NCBI RefSeq assembly: GCF_023101765.2
Contig: NC_064237.1
Coordinates: 9,333,649 to 9,397,648 of the forward strand
Length of the DNA: 64,000 nt
From: Spodoptera frugiperda
Lineage: Eukaryota; Arthropoda; Insecta; Lepidoptera; Noctuidae
Direction: 5' to 3'
A program made the position numbers and the translations under genes. A model generated the notes under the pieces. It had not been told where the DNA came from and ran no database searches. It saw nothing but the letters and a program-made list of their open reading frames with translations. Shown here one piece after another: positions 48,952 through 61,539 of this stretch (its first letter is position 1; each line of letters begins with the position of its first letter).

Positions 48952-51900
48952 TCAGTCGTAATGTAGTCCGTTGTCTGCGAGAGCGTGTGTGGTTGGTGAG
49001 GACTTGTCGTCGGCGTCAACCGCGAGGGCGCGCGCGCGAGCTCTAGCGGCCCATTCAACGCGGCAGAAACAGGCAGTACCTAGTGTCGCTAGGACGCCTA
49101 GAATCATCAGCTGTACGGAGAGCAGCGCCTTTGACGAGTAGAAGAAACAGGCTGCCGCTGCTAGGGACTGGAAGTTAAGGAAATAATTATTAGAAGATGT
49201 TGTTTATGCAGGGCGTAAATCGTCATATCATCATAACATTTAAACACCTATCTTTTATACAAGTAAATCAATTGATGTTTAACTGTAGAAAAGGGGAAAA
49301 TAATGAAAATAAACCCTATATATTTCACTTTTAAGTAGGTAAAGTCAAATTTTTTATTCGAATGCATTCGTTGTACATTGAAAGCAACAATTGATTTTAT
49401 GCAATTGTGTAGCGCTAATCAATTGTTTTATAATAATAATTAATTATTACTCATAACCACATAGTAGGTACCTAAAAGTCGATTGATAAACTCCAAGACC
49501 TATTTATATGACAGAATAATGAGTGTCTCAAGCCTTAGTGCAATTTATTATGCACCTTTTTTATATGTACCTAGGTCACATAATTGCTTATCATGCGACA
49601 CGTGTAGATACTTAGTATTACATCCTCTTTTATTTAACTTCCGTACGTAGAAGGTTATCGCTATAGGTACTGATTGGCAACAAAACAAGATTTTTCCTCT
49701 ATAACTCACTCACATAAATAAACTATTCAATAGTCTATTGTTTGTGACGTAAGTAAAAAGAAGTATATTTGAGAAATCGAATTAAATAATTGAAATTATT
49801 ATCTCATTATTCTGTTCGAGTCTACACTTTGCAACCGACAGACAATTTTAGAAACAGTAGTGATTGGTTGGTTTATTCGACCGTTCAATCAGCAGCCTTA
49901 GTACGATTTTGCTTTGTGTTAAAAGTAAACGAAATGAGAGCGCTTTCAACGCTCTGATTGGCCGGCTCGAATAAACCAACCAATCAAAGCACTAAAAGCT
50001 AAACGTAAAACAAACTCGTACTAAGGGCACAGATATTATTTTCACAACTTCCAAAAAATGCTTGTTGGTATTATTAGCACATGTAATGCTAACATCAAAC
50101 ACTAATAAAGGCATCTTTAGCACTTAGTACTTGAAAACATGACCTTCATAAACAAATTTACTTTGAATTAAATCTTGCACTTAGTCTACACCAAAAAGGG
50201 ATATTGAACTCAAGAGCAACACAAAGAACTCACCTGAGTAAATTTGAACAGTGCGAACGCTGAGGTACTGTTGTCTGAGTAGTTGCCTCCCAAAATTGAG
50301 TATATCTGGGTATTGAAGCATGCGTCTCCGAATCCTAGTAGGAAACTGCAGAACATCGCAAGCTGAGGTGAAGGCGTGATGTAGGAAACCTCGTTGGTGT
50401 CTCCGAATGGAGCAACGGTCGGTAGATTGATGAAGATTAGGAAGAAACTGCCTAAATGGATGAAGTAGCCCATGATGACGATCGGATCGCGGCCCCAACG
50501 AGTTGTCTTTGATCCGAGAATACCGAATAGAGCACCTCCTGTAACAAAAATTGGTATTGAGTATAAGAACAGACTGCCGCGTTGGTCGCAAGTGCGACTG
50601 CCGGATAAAGGGTCTCGGGTTCGATTCCCGGGTCGGGCAAAACATTACTGGGCTTTTTTCGGATTTTTGAAAATTTCTCAAGTAGTAGTATGGAGTCTGG
50701 AAATGTGCCCGGTACCTATATGGCAATAGGCTCACCACCTATTACATGGAACTTACAACATAAATTGTGAAAAGTGGGTGTACATTGTACAGTGGCATTA
50801 TGTGTCATAGTGTACACCTCTGCCTACCCCTTCGGGGATTAAAGGCGCGACGATATGTATGTATGTATAAGAACATAGGTAGTAGAGATACTCGTATAAA
50901 ATAATAGTGTTTATGTGCATTAATATAAAGTTCAAATTTTATTGCATGCAACAACATTAATTATATTATTTATGCATATGTGTGTCAACTCATTATTTAT
51001 CTATCCTTGGGTTATAGCTTAAGACAATTACGTAAGTGTAAACAGAATTAAACTTTAATCTTTATCTATCTAATACTATATACAATTGCTCAATACAAAT
51101 ATTGCTAAACCAAAGTGGACAATGAAAGGTAATTAGTATGTCATATCTAAAGATTAATCAAATGTTAAAAGGTTTGTTTTGTAACTTGTATTGATGAGAT
51201 TAATAGATATGTTTAAAAGGATATACAAACAAGGTTTTATACTTATAGATTCTTAGTTAATTAAGTTAGAACTTTATTAACACAACATTAAGGATGAAAA
51301 TGCTCAAATAAATTTTGTCGCACTTATGCAGTTCCATATTCTTTCATATAAGTAAGCACTGATAAATACAAATATACAATACCCTTATTAATACACTAGG
51401 TACACCTCAAATAACTATATACCACTCAGCAGAACGCTATATAGTCAAATTGAAACTTCTCCAATAGACATTCGACTCTATCACAACGGCAATAAAGTTG
51501 AGAATATATTAAACGGCAATAATAGCTCAACATACAGCCTACAAGAAATATACAATAAAGAGAACGTGACGTCACACTCACCGAGCACCTCTCCCATACC
51601 AATGAAGACGCCTGACAAGCCCACCAACTGTTTAGCATTCTCGCCCATAGACAGCGTGAAACCAATGCTGGGACTGTACACGCCGCTGAAGAAGGACAGA
51701 ATTAATCTTTAATCTTTATCTATCTAATACTATATTCAATTGCCCAATACCAATATTGCTAAACCAAAGTGGACAATGAAAGGTAATTAGTAAGTCATAT
51801 CTAAAGATTAATCAAATGTTAAAAGGTTTTTTGTAACTGGTATTGATGAGATTAATAGATATGTTTAAAAGGATATACAAACAAGGTTTTATACTTATAG

Positions 51901-54900
51901 ACTCTTAGTTAATTCAGTTTGAACTTTATTGACACAGCATTTAGGATGAAAATGCTCAAATAAATTTTGTCGCACTAATGCAATTCCATATGATTTCATG
52001 TATGTAAGCATTGATAAATACAAATATACAATACCCTTATTAATACACTAGGTACACCTCAAATAACTATATACCACTCAGCAGAACGCTATAAAGTCAA
52101 ATCAAAACTTCTCCAATAGACATTCCACTCTATCACAACGTACATAAAGTTGAAAATGTATTAAACGGCAATAATAGCTCAACGTACAGGCGTGCCTACA
52201 AGAAATACACAATAAAACGTGACGTCACACTCACCGAGCACCTCTCCCATACCAATGAAGACGCCTGACAAGCCCACCAACTGTTTAGCATTCTCGCCCA
52301 TAGACAGCGTGAAACCAATGCTGGGACTGTACACGCCACTGAAGAAGGACAGTTCCACGCCTGGAAATAGGAAAAACGTCATTATAGATATGTAACATAA
52401 AGCCTAATATAGTGTAAACCCAAGTAGCAAAATTATCCTATAACAATTAACTTATAGAATTACATGTCTTATAGAAATATAGTAGACGCATTAACACAGG
52501 CCACCCACAAAAAATAAAACATCAGGACAATTAGATGCTTTTTTAAGGGGGAAAAATCATCTAATGACTTCTCTCGCCAGGGCGAAGCCAGAGGGAGTGT
52601 TCTGACACTTCCTCTCTTACTGACTAAATACCACCCCATTCCTACTCCTGCTTTTCAAGCACGAGCCCCGGTAAACCGCACACACTCCACCTAAGTAGGT
52701 AGTCCGCACCTCCGGATTAGGCATCAGCCCTACTGGGCCCCATCTTTGGTGGTCTGATGGCTCTTTGAGGCGCGCGCGGAACACATTACATGCCGCGAAA
52801 ATCGAATTTGAGCGACCTTTTAATCTCATCCACCTCTATTTGACCGATGTCGTTAGTTAGGCTACTAGTTCAAAGGCTTCTTATTTACTTACGAAATTAA
52901 ACTTTACTGCTAAGACATACATAAGATATTTGTTAAAACTACATAAAGGAAAATTTGCGACAGAGGAAAATTAACTTTATGTACTACACAATAAGGAATA
53001 CGTTTACAAGAGCACTAAAATGGAAATGTTATTAAAATGTCGGGTAGTATTTGACATTTACGCGTCATGCAGATATATTGGGTAAACAGGTTTGTCGATG
53101 CGCTTTAATGAATCGGAGCAAACATTTATATTGTACTCTGTAAACGGACCTTTGTTTACGGAACTACATTTATAATACGTCAGTAATTTAAATATTTTTC
53201 GTTTATTGCATTTTACACATTAAAATAACTCATTGGACAATTTCTGCTCTTTGCCACTACTGTTAGCCAAAATAACATTACCCATAGTACGAGTTTGCTT
53301 TACGTTTAAAGTAATCGAAACTAAAGCGCGTTCGGTGATCTGATTGGTTGGTTTAATCGAACTGGCTATATAGTTTCCAAAACTTAAAATAAAGGTTATC
53401 GAGATATATTTGTGCACTTCATTTCTAAACATTCAATATTCCAAATGTCACTCTAAATCTTCCAATTTGCTTAAAAATGGATACAAAGTTAATCTTGAAC
53501 TTTGTATTATTATAATATCAAAGTAATCGAAGGCCTTTCTCCACAAAATTGTAAAAGAGATTCCTTTAGAAACCACGTCGGAATGGATTACTCATTAGTA
53601 TTCAGTGAGGGTAGCGAATGTAACAGGGAGTCAATGATCCCAGATTCTTGGAAATCTTGGAATAGTCACTCAAAGAGTAATTTAATAAGTAGGTCTGACG
53701 ACTGCACGGTTGGTGCGGTGGCTGGGCAACTGGCTGCCGCGCAACGGGTAGCGGGTTCGATTCTCGCACGGAACAACTCTTTGTGTGATCCACAAATTGT
53801 TGTTTCGGGTCTGGGTGTGGAGTGTATGTGAACTTGTATGTTTGTAAACGCACCCACGACACAGGAGGAAATCCTAGTGTGGGGCAACGCTTTTTTAAAA
53901 AAAGAAAAAACAGAAAGAAGGTCTTTGTTAGTCCTTAACCAAAAACTAGTGGAGTAAACAAATACTGCAATAACCGACATACATAAATCAAATGATGTAA
54001 TGTAAAGGTCAGGTCATGCTGCTCATCAATCTGCTGATTACCTCCCATACATACAATAACAATTTTGCATGTCTGTTTTAAATAAGTATGCAGTTTCCTT
54101 AGTTTTTATATGTGGGAGAGCCATGCTTCGTCACAAATGGGCCGTCTCAACTGGAGTGATACCTCGACCTCACAGAAAACTGACGTGAAACAACGCTTGC
54201 GTTGTGTGGGTGAGGTTACCGGACCCTTCCCATTCTTCCCAATCCCCGATTCCCCAACAACCCTTAAATTCCTAACCCCCAAAAGGCCCGTAACGCACTT
54301 GTAACGCCTCTGGTGTTTCGGGTGTCCATGGGCGGCATCGATAGCTTGCCATCGAATGATCCGTCAGTTCGTTTAACTGCTTATACCATAAAAAGTAGGT
54401 AAATGGTGATATGCAACTGCCGTAGATCAGATCTTGGGTTTGCTAAGTCGGTTTCAAAACTCTGTCATAATAGGTACTGAATTTACCACTGCTCTCTTTG
54501 ATAACTGGGAAGTCCCCTATTAAAACGGGACTATTTACATAACTAGCTAGTACACCTACGTCTTGAGGAAAATGACTGTTTTGATATTATGTAACTCACC
54601 GGTATAAATGAAAGTGACACTGAGCAACAACATATCGCGGGTGCAGAACAGTTTCAAAGCGCCTTTGAACGCATCCAGGGGACTTTCTTGCACTTCATGG
54701 GTCACTATCTCGCCCTGGAAACAAAATTACTTCATGAACATTGCATTCGACCTACTAAACAAGTCTTTTATTTAAAGAACCTTCCGCATTGTAAGGGTCA
54801 ATGGCCTATCAAAATCAGGGCTAAAGCCTTGACTTGAAAATATTCAATTATGGTGCCTTTATTAGCTCCACCTACTGCCTTACCATACATAAGTTCCCGT

Positions 54901-55731
54901 TGACCCTCATTGAAACTACCTCATAACATTCCTCTTTAAAGAAAACACGATCAAGGGAATCCAGTCGCGTGTCATAAAGTTTTCAACATCTCGAATAATT
55001 TGTATTTGAATAATACCAAAAATAGTGACAAGGTAGATTAAAATGTTATTTAAGATCTAGTCGGCCATGGTTTAGTTGCAATATCTACATGCATTATGTC
55101 AACGCGATAGGGTGCGGTTTACCTTGGCATCTTCGATGTTGGGCATGCGCTTAGCTGGTCTTAGGAGCATGAGGAAAACTAAGCCGACAGCACAGACTCC
55201 CGTCAGAGCACCGAACACCACGTTCCTTGTCTCCGCATCAATTTGTGTCTTGCCTTGGAACTTAATGAATACGAAAAGATTTCCGAAAAACATGCTGCAA
55301 AGAGAAAGCATTCAATTAACGATTTTAAAATTGGCGAGCTGAAACATTGCGCTTGTAAATCGGCATCGAGTATGAGTTACATCTAAACGTTAATTGATCA
55401 ATTTATATGCTAACAAGATTTATTATACTTGATTCTTTAACAACTTCTCTAACGATTATGCACTAGAATACATAAATATATTTCTTAAATTGGAAATGAC
55501 TTTTTATTTTTACAATATCAAACTGAAAGTGGCATAGCAACTCTATCAACAAACCTGCACTGTAACATAGCCCAGAAGACTCCTGAGTTCCTGGATATAG
55601 TATCGGCATCGCTGTTGAGTGTCAAATAGTTGCCCTGGCCGGTCCATATAGCAGCTGCGCCGGCGCCGATCAACACGCTCGCCACGTACAAGAGCCACGT
55701 GCGAGGGAACAAGAAAGTCACGATGAAGAAT
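48952..55731 (-). CDS. MFSD11: UNC93-like protein MFSD11, C-terminal six exons (5' part not found)
   Basis: Minus-strand exons are 55555-55731, 55123-55294, 54600-54714, 52235-52360, 50234-50538 and 48952-49167. All are GT-AG and in phase, giving 369 residues plus stop; about the first 80 residues of the usual 450 are missing and no matching exon was seen up to 64000. Landmarks of the MFSD11/UNC93 branch of the major facilitator superfamily: WTGQGNYLTLNS, ISRNSGVFWAMLQ, GNLFVFIKFQGKTQI, ELSFFSGVYSPSIG, QLVGLSGVFIGMGEVLGG, GRDPIVIMGYFIHLG and FCSFLLGFGDACFNTQIYS. Many segments are hydrophobic membrane helices. The transport substrate is unknown in the family. The C-terminal tail has an alanine/arginine-rich stretch (EWAARARARALAVD). 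One internal exon has a truncated tandem copy, and a SINE abuts the acceptor of exon 50234-50538; both are listed separately. Confidence 0.9.
49897..50026. mobile_element. Palindromic MITE with CTTAGTACGAG-type ends
   Basis: The left end cttagtacgattttgctttg and the right end acaaactcgtactaag are inverted repeats; the middle has gagcgc and ctctgattggccggctcgaa. Further copies lie at 63856-64000, partial ones at 53285-53360 and 61291-61346, and a divergent one at 2288-2405. It sits in the last intron of the MFSD11-like gene. Confidence 0.8.
50572..50864 (+). repeat. tRNA-derived SINE with 11-bp target duplication
   Basis: The target duplication gtataagaaca is at 50561-50571 and 50865-50875. 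The head gccgcgttggtcgcaagtgc (A box region) and ggttcgattcc (B box) form a tRNA-like promoter. The body runs to gccttcggggattaaaggcg-like sequence and ends in a gtatgtatgt microsatellite tail. It lies in the intron 32 bp beyond the MFSD11-like exon starting at 50538. Confidence 0.85.
51046..52352. repeat. Tandem segmental duplication of about 654 bp within the MFSD11-like gene
   Basis: Unit 1 (51046-51699) and unit 2 (51700-52352) are near-identical along their length: ctttaatctttatctatcta, gtggacaatgaaaggtaatt and caaacaaggttttatactta occur in both in the same order. The junction shows four bases of homology, acag, at 51042-51045, 51696-51699 and about 52349-52352. Unit 2 holds most of the real exon; the acceptor and first bases of the exon lie just outside the duplicated block. 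Confidence 0.92.
51582..51699 (-). pseudogene. Truncated duplicate of MFSD11-like exon, lacking its splice acceptor
   Basis: Carries the same coding sequence as exon 52235-52360 (SPSIGFTLSMGENAKQLVG and so on) with an intact donor, but the upstream end is cut: the first eight bases of the exon and the acceptor are replaced by aattaatctttaatc. The internal tccttcttcag could act as an acceptor, but splicing there would shift the frame relative to the previous exon (phase 1). It is therefore predicted to be skipped or harmful if included. Confidence 0.85.
52538..52800 (-). repeat. R1-like LINE 3' UTR fragment, reverse strand
   Basis: From ttttttaagggggaaaaatc through tactgactaaataccacccc, catcagccctactgggcccc and tggctctttgaggcgcgcgc it is the reverse complement of the 3' end of the LINE at 38466-39070, truncated inside the 3' UTR. 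It lies in the intron between MFSD11-like exons at 52360 and 54600. Confidence 0.8.
53285..53360. mobile_element. Partial CTTAGTACGAG-type MITE
   Basis: tagtacgagtttgctttacg, then gtaatcgaaactaaagcgcg and gatctgattggttggtttaa: the left half of the palindromic family at 49897-50026. The right half is missing or decayed. Confidence 0.6.
53696..53910 (+). repeat. tRNA-derived SINE with poly(A) tail
   Basis: Head actgcacggttggtgcggtg, then ggttcgattctcgcacgg (B box), body aacaactctttgtgtgatcc and acgacacaggaggaaatcct, tail of A-rich sequence after ggggcaacgc. Same family as 81-278. Intronic in the MFSD11-like gene. Confidence 0.8.
54113..54397 (+). repeat. Longer copy of common lepidopteran dispersed repeat
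   Basis: Starts gggagagccatgcttcgtca, passes aaactgacgtgaaacaacgc and a C-rich block (cccattcttcccaatccccg), and ends with gtgtccatgggcggcat and an accataaaaa tail. It shares its 3' half with 1820-1935. Intronic. Confidence 0.75.
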
Positions 55732-55867
55732 CTGCAATAGGATTATCAATATTACTTTCGCTATCCTATTAATTCCATAAATACGTTTACGACTCTTACA
55801 TGTAAAAACTACTGAACTCTAGAGAAAGATTCTTCCTAGCTCATTTAAATTCTGTAGTTTTAAGATA

Positions 55868-55970
55868 GGAGGCAGTAACGTGTCCATAGCCGGTGATCGC
55901 TTACCATCAGGTGACCTGTCTTAAGATATTAGAGAGAGCTAGAGGAGAGCTCGTTTGCCATTCCATAAAA
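55868..55970 (+). repeat. Fragment of common lepidopteran dispersed repeat
   Basis: gtgtccatagccggtgatcg, ttaccatcaggtgacctgtc and gctcgtttgccattccataa place it in the family of 1820-1935, with an internal insertion of about 30 bp rich in ag. Confidence 0.6.
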
Positions 55971-57208
55971 AAATAGATTTACATATTTTGAGAATCCGAA
56001 AGTTCGACTGATAAGAACAAGAAACCACAGTAGAATTCCTATCTCCAAAAACAATTGAAAACAAGTCTGAGACCGGCTTCCTTCATTGTTCAGCAGTTGA
56101 CGTAAGATTTGCTAATCCAATTTCACGAGCGTTACAACATAATGGGACAGAGACGAGGCGAAGGCTTTTAAATTCCGTTCGAAAGTTGAACTCTGGCACA
56201 ATGCCATATAACTAGGTTTATGAACATAAAATCTGATGCTGTCCAGCCAGTGTCAGGTAAACTTTACACAATAGTTTACAAATTACAACTTAGCTCAGAC
56301 AGCACGACAAGCTACTCTAATTTTACAAATTCCTGTAAGCGATTATCGGCCTTAGCATTTTGCAATAAAGTTGAAATCTAATAATTTTACAGTTCAGGAT
56401 AGCTTAATGTGCTAGCGTCTAGGCATTACGTCGAATGTCCACTAGAGTATAAAACAAGTATCGGTTACGCAATCTACATTACATAGTTCGGATGACATGA
56501 CTGCTAGCTAGCCTCGGACTCAGGTAGGCTATAATAAATCTGGCTACTTTAGTAAACACATTTAAGGAAAACTTGAACTTTAATTAAGAATCTCGCCAAT
56601 ACCATGTAAGGTGACTACGATTTTAGATTTTAAACTAGACGATATAAGAGACGCAATTACTGTTTTGTGAAGTTAAGAAATTTTATCAAAATATGAAAAA
56701 TAAGAATGCTATAAAGATAAAAATACGTAATCACAGTACCTAAGTAATTGTAAAATTAAAGTTTATTGTAATAGGTACAAATAACATGCTGCAAATTAGA
56801 TGAATAAATATTGAAACCACGTCAAGATAAGTTTTGTGTGTTAATAACTTTTTATCGTTCTATACAGATAAACACATAAATGCAACTCTGAGGTACCTAG
56901 TGCACGATTAAAACTATTTACCGAAATAATCAAACGACCAAATCATCCTAATTTGTGAAAAGTAGAAAAAAACCTTGAAATTGAATACATACTAAATTGA
57001 TATAGCCATTACAGGCAACCACACAAAGCCACTTAACAATCATAAAGAGATACCTCTAAATGTGGGTGATGTGGTAGAAGCAAAAGTAGTAAGAATGCTA
57101 CAATCAACTGATTTGACAATCCATCACCAAGAGATGTAAGTCCCCAAGAATAATGTTATTTAAATTGTGTGTTTGTAAATGTTTATTAATATTGTCTGTT
57201 TTATATTA

Positions 57209-57345
57209 AACTAACCGGCAAACTTCGTAAGACCTCAAAAAAAAATACCTTTTAAACCAAAATTAGCGAAATTGGTCCAGCCCTTTTCGAGTTTTAGCGA
57301 GACTATCGAACAGCAATAGATTTTTATATATTATTATACAGATTG
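57209..57345 (+). repeat. Lepidopteran dispersed repeat (ccggcaaacttcgt type)
   Basis: From actaaccggcaaacttcgta through ttggtccagcccttttcgag, tttagcgagactatcgaaca and a ttatatattattata end. A typical lepidopteran interspersed repeat; class not resolved. Confidence 0.6.
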
Positions 57346-59150
57346 TGTGTTTGTTTTAACACGGAAGTTAAATCACCAATAGGAATCTACTGCAATTCCA
57401 GTCTCCAGATGGCTAACATTAGTCACAAAATCAATTCTATCTCTGTAAACAATAGATGCTACAAAATCCATTGAACAGTTGCGGTTACCACCCGATTGTG
57501 TAACAAACACACCTCCAACTCTGAGACTCGGAACATCGCATAAGTAATGTAACGTGGGATGTTTAGGTAAAGGTTACATCCATACACGATTCTCGCACAT
57601 TACAACTTAGACTTAGATGAGAATAACAAAGGCGTTACATTTCCAAATAAAGTTAGTCTAGTGGCGATGGGACATGCTAATGCTTTTAACTCCGTACTAG
57701 GAGTATTTAGAAATATATTGCAGACAACAGATAGATACATTTCTCAAGGATGCAAACAAACAGTTATAATAAGGCATAAGCTTCTCAATTTCTCATAGTT
57801 CATCATTTTTTTGCAGCTCAGAACTAGAATCGATTACCTAATAGTGCCTTATCATCGGATTGAGCATCAGACTATAATACAAAACAATTACATGCCCATT
57901 ATATCGCCTGTATAAGCCTAAAAACAACAGTGTCAGTAGTTGCCTACACAACACGTGCTTATTGCAAAACATTCGCATTCTTTTCCTATGCGATTCGACC
58001 TCGATTAACGATGAACCGGAACAAAATAAAGATGATTATCATCTTATCATTCACATGTCGTAAATCTTTGAGGAAAAATGGAAAGGGTGTTGCGACAGAA
58101 ACGCGCGACAATTTGCACGCTACCGGTTCTGTATTAGTCGCAATTTTTTATGACGAAACTGTGTGCCGCTAGCCAAACTGGCTAGTTTGTAACTGCTATT
58201 AAAGATAAAATTGCTGTCGTTTATCAGAGTATGTACATATGTGAATTACACACATAACTACAAAACATATTATGCACGTGGTTGTACAGTCGCCAGCATA
58301 TTATACTACCCGAAATAGATATATTTCTTTAATAGATATTCAACTTAATTGCACAATGATAAGGTTGAATATGTTGAAAGCAATTTGACAGAATGGGGTA
58401 GCTTGAGTTGATGGTGTCAACACGTTCCATGTTATGTACACTACTCACAGTTTAAAAAGTTGTTTGACTGATAGCCATCAAATTGCGTAAATCGTGTTAC
58501 AACAAAGCCCGTAGTATAGGATACTACCTACTTACTATTGTTGCATATCTACATTTTCTCCTAAAACTATATCCGTTACCTACTATCAACATAATTATAA
58601 AGTACTACGTCACGGTCGTAATTTCAATTAAAAATCTATTAAGTATCTACCAATAAACTCATTGCCCATATCCGGCTGTAAATCCGCTGGTTTTTTTTTA
58701 TGTTTATGTAGTACTTATAAGCATTTTTAAGGAAAACTCTTCTAAATTATACCATTGCACGAATAAAGTATACTCGGAGACATTTTGTAACAAATTATTA
58801 AGGATCCCTAAGAAAAAGTATGTCAAAATAATGATAATAATTTCAGCGCAAACAAGTTTTCAAATGAGTTCAGTGCACCTTCAAATCAAGTGAAGGTCAC
58901 GCAAGCGTAGTAGTGATTATTATGATGCAATTAAATTTAATCAAACTCGTAACTCGACACACAACAAATTAGTTTCTAACACGTACGCTACGTATAGGTA
59001 TAACATGGTCACTCACTTTCGTTGAAGACTATGCAACAATTAATTTAGACCTAATTCCTAACAGCTTAAGAGCTTGTTAAATCGTTCAGGTCTTTAGGTA
59101 AAAATTTTAATTGGACTAACCATTTTAAACAAGGTTAATAGTCTTACCGC

Positions 59151-59254
59151 CGTACTCATAGTCATTTAATTGTTACTTAACTTAACGCTATTGTTTTCGG
59201 AACAAAATCTTTACTGAGGAATAATTTAAGTAATAATTAAACGTCTCTGAGTCC
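59151..59254. mobile_element. Second copy of the GTACTCAGAG-type MITE
   Basis: cgtactcatagtcatttaat and ttacttaa at the left, ttaagtaataattaaacgtc and tctgagtcc at the right, matching the element at 4001-4110. Confidence 0.65.
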
Positions 59255-60454
59255 AAATTTTCGGCGCAGACAAAATCAATCTTTGATAGTTGACGGAAAT
59301 TGGAAATATCATATCGTGACTGACAATAGTAAAAAATAATAACAATTCGTGTTATTATCTATAGCTATAAATAGTGAATTATATTGTTAAAATAAATGAA
59401 AGGTTGAAACTATGCAACAAAGCCGGGCAACCTTGAGGGGGCGTGATCTAGTCTAGTGAAGGTTTGTAAGCGAAAACATTTCGATATACACCGACTGAGG
59501 AATGCGTGTGCGATAATATAATGATTGGAAACCACCTGCTAACTATTGAACACATAGAACTAAACGGTGATAGAAATATCAAAGAAATAAATAAGACCAA
59601 CGCAAACACCATTTGATGAAAGAAGCAGTAGGACAATACTTATTCTATTTTATACTACATAAAAAAATGCATTGTAATAGTAATTTGAGTTCAATGTGCG
59701 GTCTTATCACACACGGCGATTTCTTCCAGACAACCTTTGTGTACTGTGTACAAAACCGATCTTCAAAAAATATTAGTAAGTAGGTTAACCCAGATATAGT
59801 AATCCCTTGTATCTTAATAATACACGTGTTATCATAATATCGATTACTATAAAAGAAATCGATGAGCAACATACGCATGATGGGTTAATTCCCTTATCAT
59901 AAATCATGACAATTGAAACATAAACACTTCTCTTTATAAAAGGTTCATCGAACACATATGGCCATCACAGATGGTTTCTATTTAATTTACAATCAAAAGT
60001 TCTAGTTATCATTGCTGTTGGAAAATAGTCATTATTTGCAAGACAAATGCAATGTAATTAATGAAGTACTTAGAGAACAATGTACAGTTATTGCAGTAAA
60101 CAGTGTTTATACATTGCAATAGATGTTCTCCACATTATGCACTAGTAGTACATAAAACACACATGCACAAAGTACTATGTAAAATGCATGTGATAGAGTT
60201 TATTGTCGCTCATGAATTCATGACAGATTACTATTGCTTTGTGGTCACAAGTAAGTAACTGACTGAAGAATGTATTTTTATTTATCAACGTGTTTCCCTT
60301 ACCAATGTTTTCTATTTGCATCATAAAGGAATGTGGATATTTTATATGTTAGAGAGCTCAATGACAACAGTGAAATCACATTACCTGATCAAATATGATT
60401 TTAAGATCCAAATAAACACCAAATAAATTATTAACCTGTACACAACGAAAACCT

Positions 60455-60697
60455 TTTTTTTTTTTTTTTTTGAGGGGGAAAAATCATCCAATGACTTCTC
60501 CCGCCTTGGGTGAGGCGGGAGGGAGTGTCAGACTCTTACTGACTAAAAACCACCCCGTTCCTTCTCCTGCTTTGAGCCGGAGCCCCGGTAACCTTTTACG
60601 TTGTCCGCAGCTCCGGATCAGGCATCAGCCCTACTGGGCCCCATCTGTGGTGGTCTGGCTCTTTGAGGCGCGCGCGGAACGCGACGCGCCGTACGCA
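60455..60697 (-). mobile_element. Young R1-like LINE 3' fragment with target duplication and 18-base poly(A)
   Basis: The flanking direct repeat acacaaacgaaaacct-like block (exactly acacaacgaaaacct) lies at 60440-60454 and 60698-60712. Between them, on the minus strand, is the 3' UTR of the R1-like family ending in a run of T on the plus strand (60454-60471). The insert is severely 5' truncated (about 240 bp). The intact tail and perfect duplication suggest recent insertion. Confidence 0.85.
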
Positions 60698-61290
60698 ACA
60701 CAACGAAAACCTTACATCGCAGATAGGGGCAATCTTTATTTCACATGACATTTTATTAATTTTACGATCCAATCAATTCCAATTAGTTTTAGGATCAGCA
60801 TAAGTTTGGACCAGATTCAGACCAATATGATCACGCGTGACGTCACTTTTAGGTATATGTATTTAATATGTAGAAATAACGTATCTGCTCCCCCTCCTAA
60901 ACCCTGATACGTTTCATCCAAATATTGTTATCTTATATGACAAAATAAAAAAATACGTGTCATACTCATATTTTTATTACCTAACTGACGGACTAATGAT
61001 CATAATGAGACTACCATCTTCTCTCCACAAGCCTTGCCTTCTAGTAATCATACCATATCCTTGGTGTATTAGCCCCGTTCGCTAATAAATAAGTAAACAA
61101 AACCTTTTTCAAAATGGCTCTTTAACCTCCTTCCTCAAATGTCGATAGAAGACAGTCAATGTCAGAAGCTATTTGGTAATTGACTCGCAAGTAAGGAGGA
61201 ACGAAGTTAAACAAAGAGTTTACTTAACATTCACGACACCACCTCAACGTAACGGCAGTGGATAGTACTGAGGCTACTTGAGTACTACGA

Positions 61291-61346
61291 GCGTTGAACG
61301 CGGTCTCGTTTCGATCTCGTTTAACGTAAAACAAACTCGTACTAAG
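61291..61346. mobile_element. Right half of a CTTAGTACGAG-type MITE
   Basis: gcgttgaacgcggtctcgtt, tcgatctcgtttaacgtaaa and acaaactcgtactaag match the right arm of the family at 49897-50026. Confidence 0.65.
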
Positions 61347-61539
61347 CCGTCAGTTATATTCGTTCTACTCTATAACACATTTATTATTAAAAAGGCAATA
61401 TTTCTCATATTTTAAACAGGATAATACTCTCTTGAGATTTCTGGTTGATCGTCTTGTAAGGATTAACCTCTTGTCTGTCGGTATCTAGACACACGGCAGT
61501 GTGTCCGCCAAGTTCGAGCAAAAAAACCGACACACCGGC

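Noticed and set aside
50571..50640. Possible tRNA gene with A and B boxes
   Set aside because: Followed by a SINE body and a microsatellite tail and flanked by a target duplication; it is a SINE head and does not form a complete tRNA.
50181..50738. 185-codon minus-strand ORF across the MFSD11-like exon
   Set aside because: It is in a different frame from the conserved MFSD11 reading and runs into the SINE; a shadow of the real exon.
57930..58172. 80-codon plus-strand ORF
   Set aside because: No domain, no signal, no splice partner; background.
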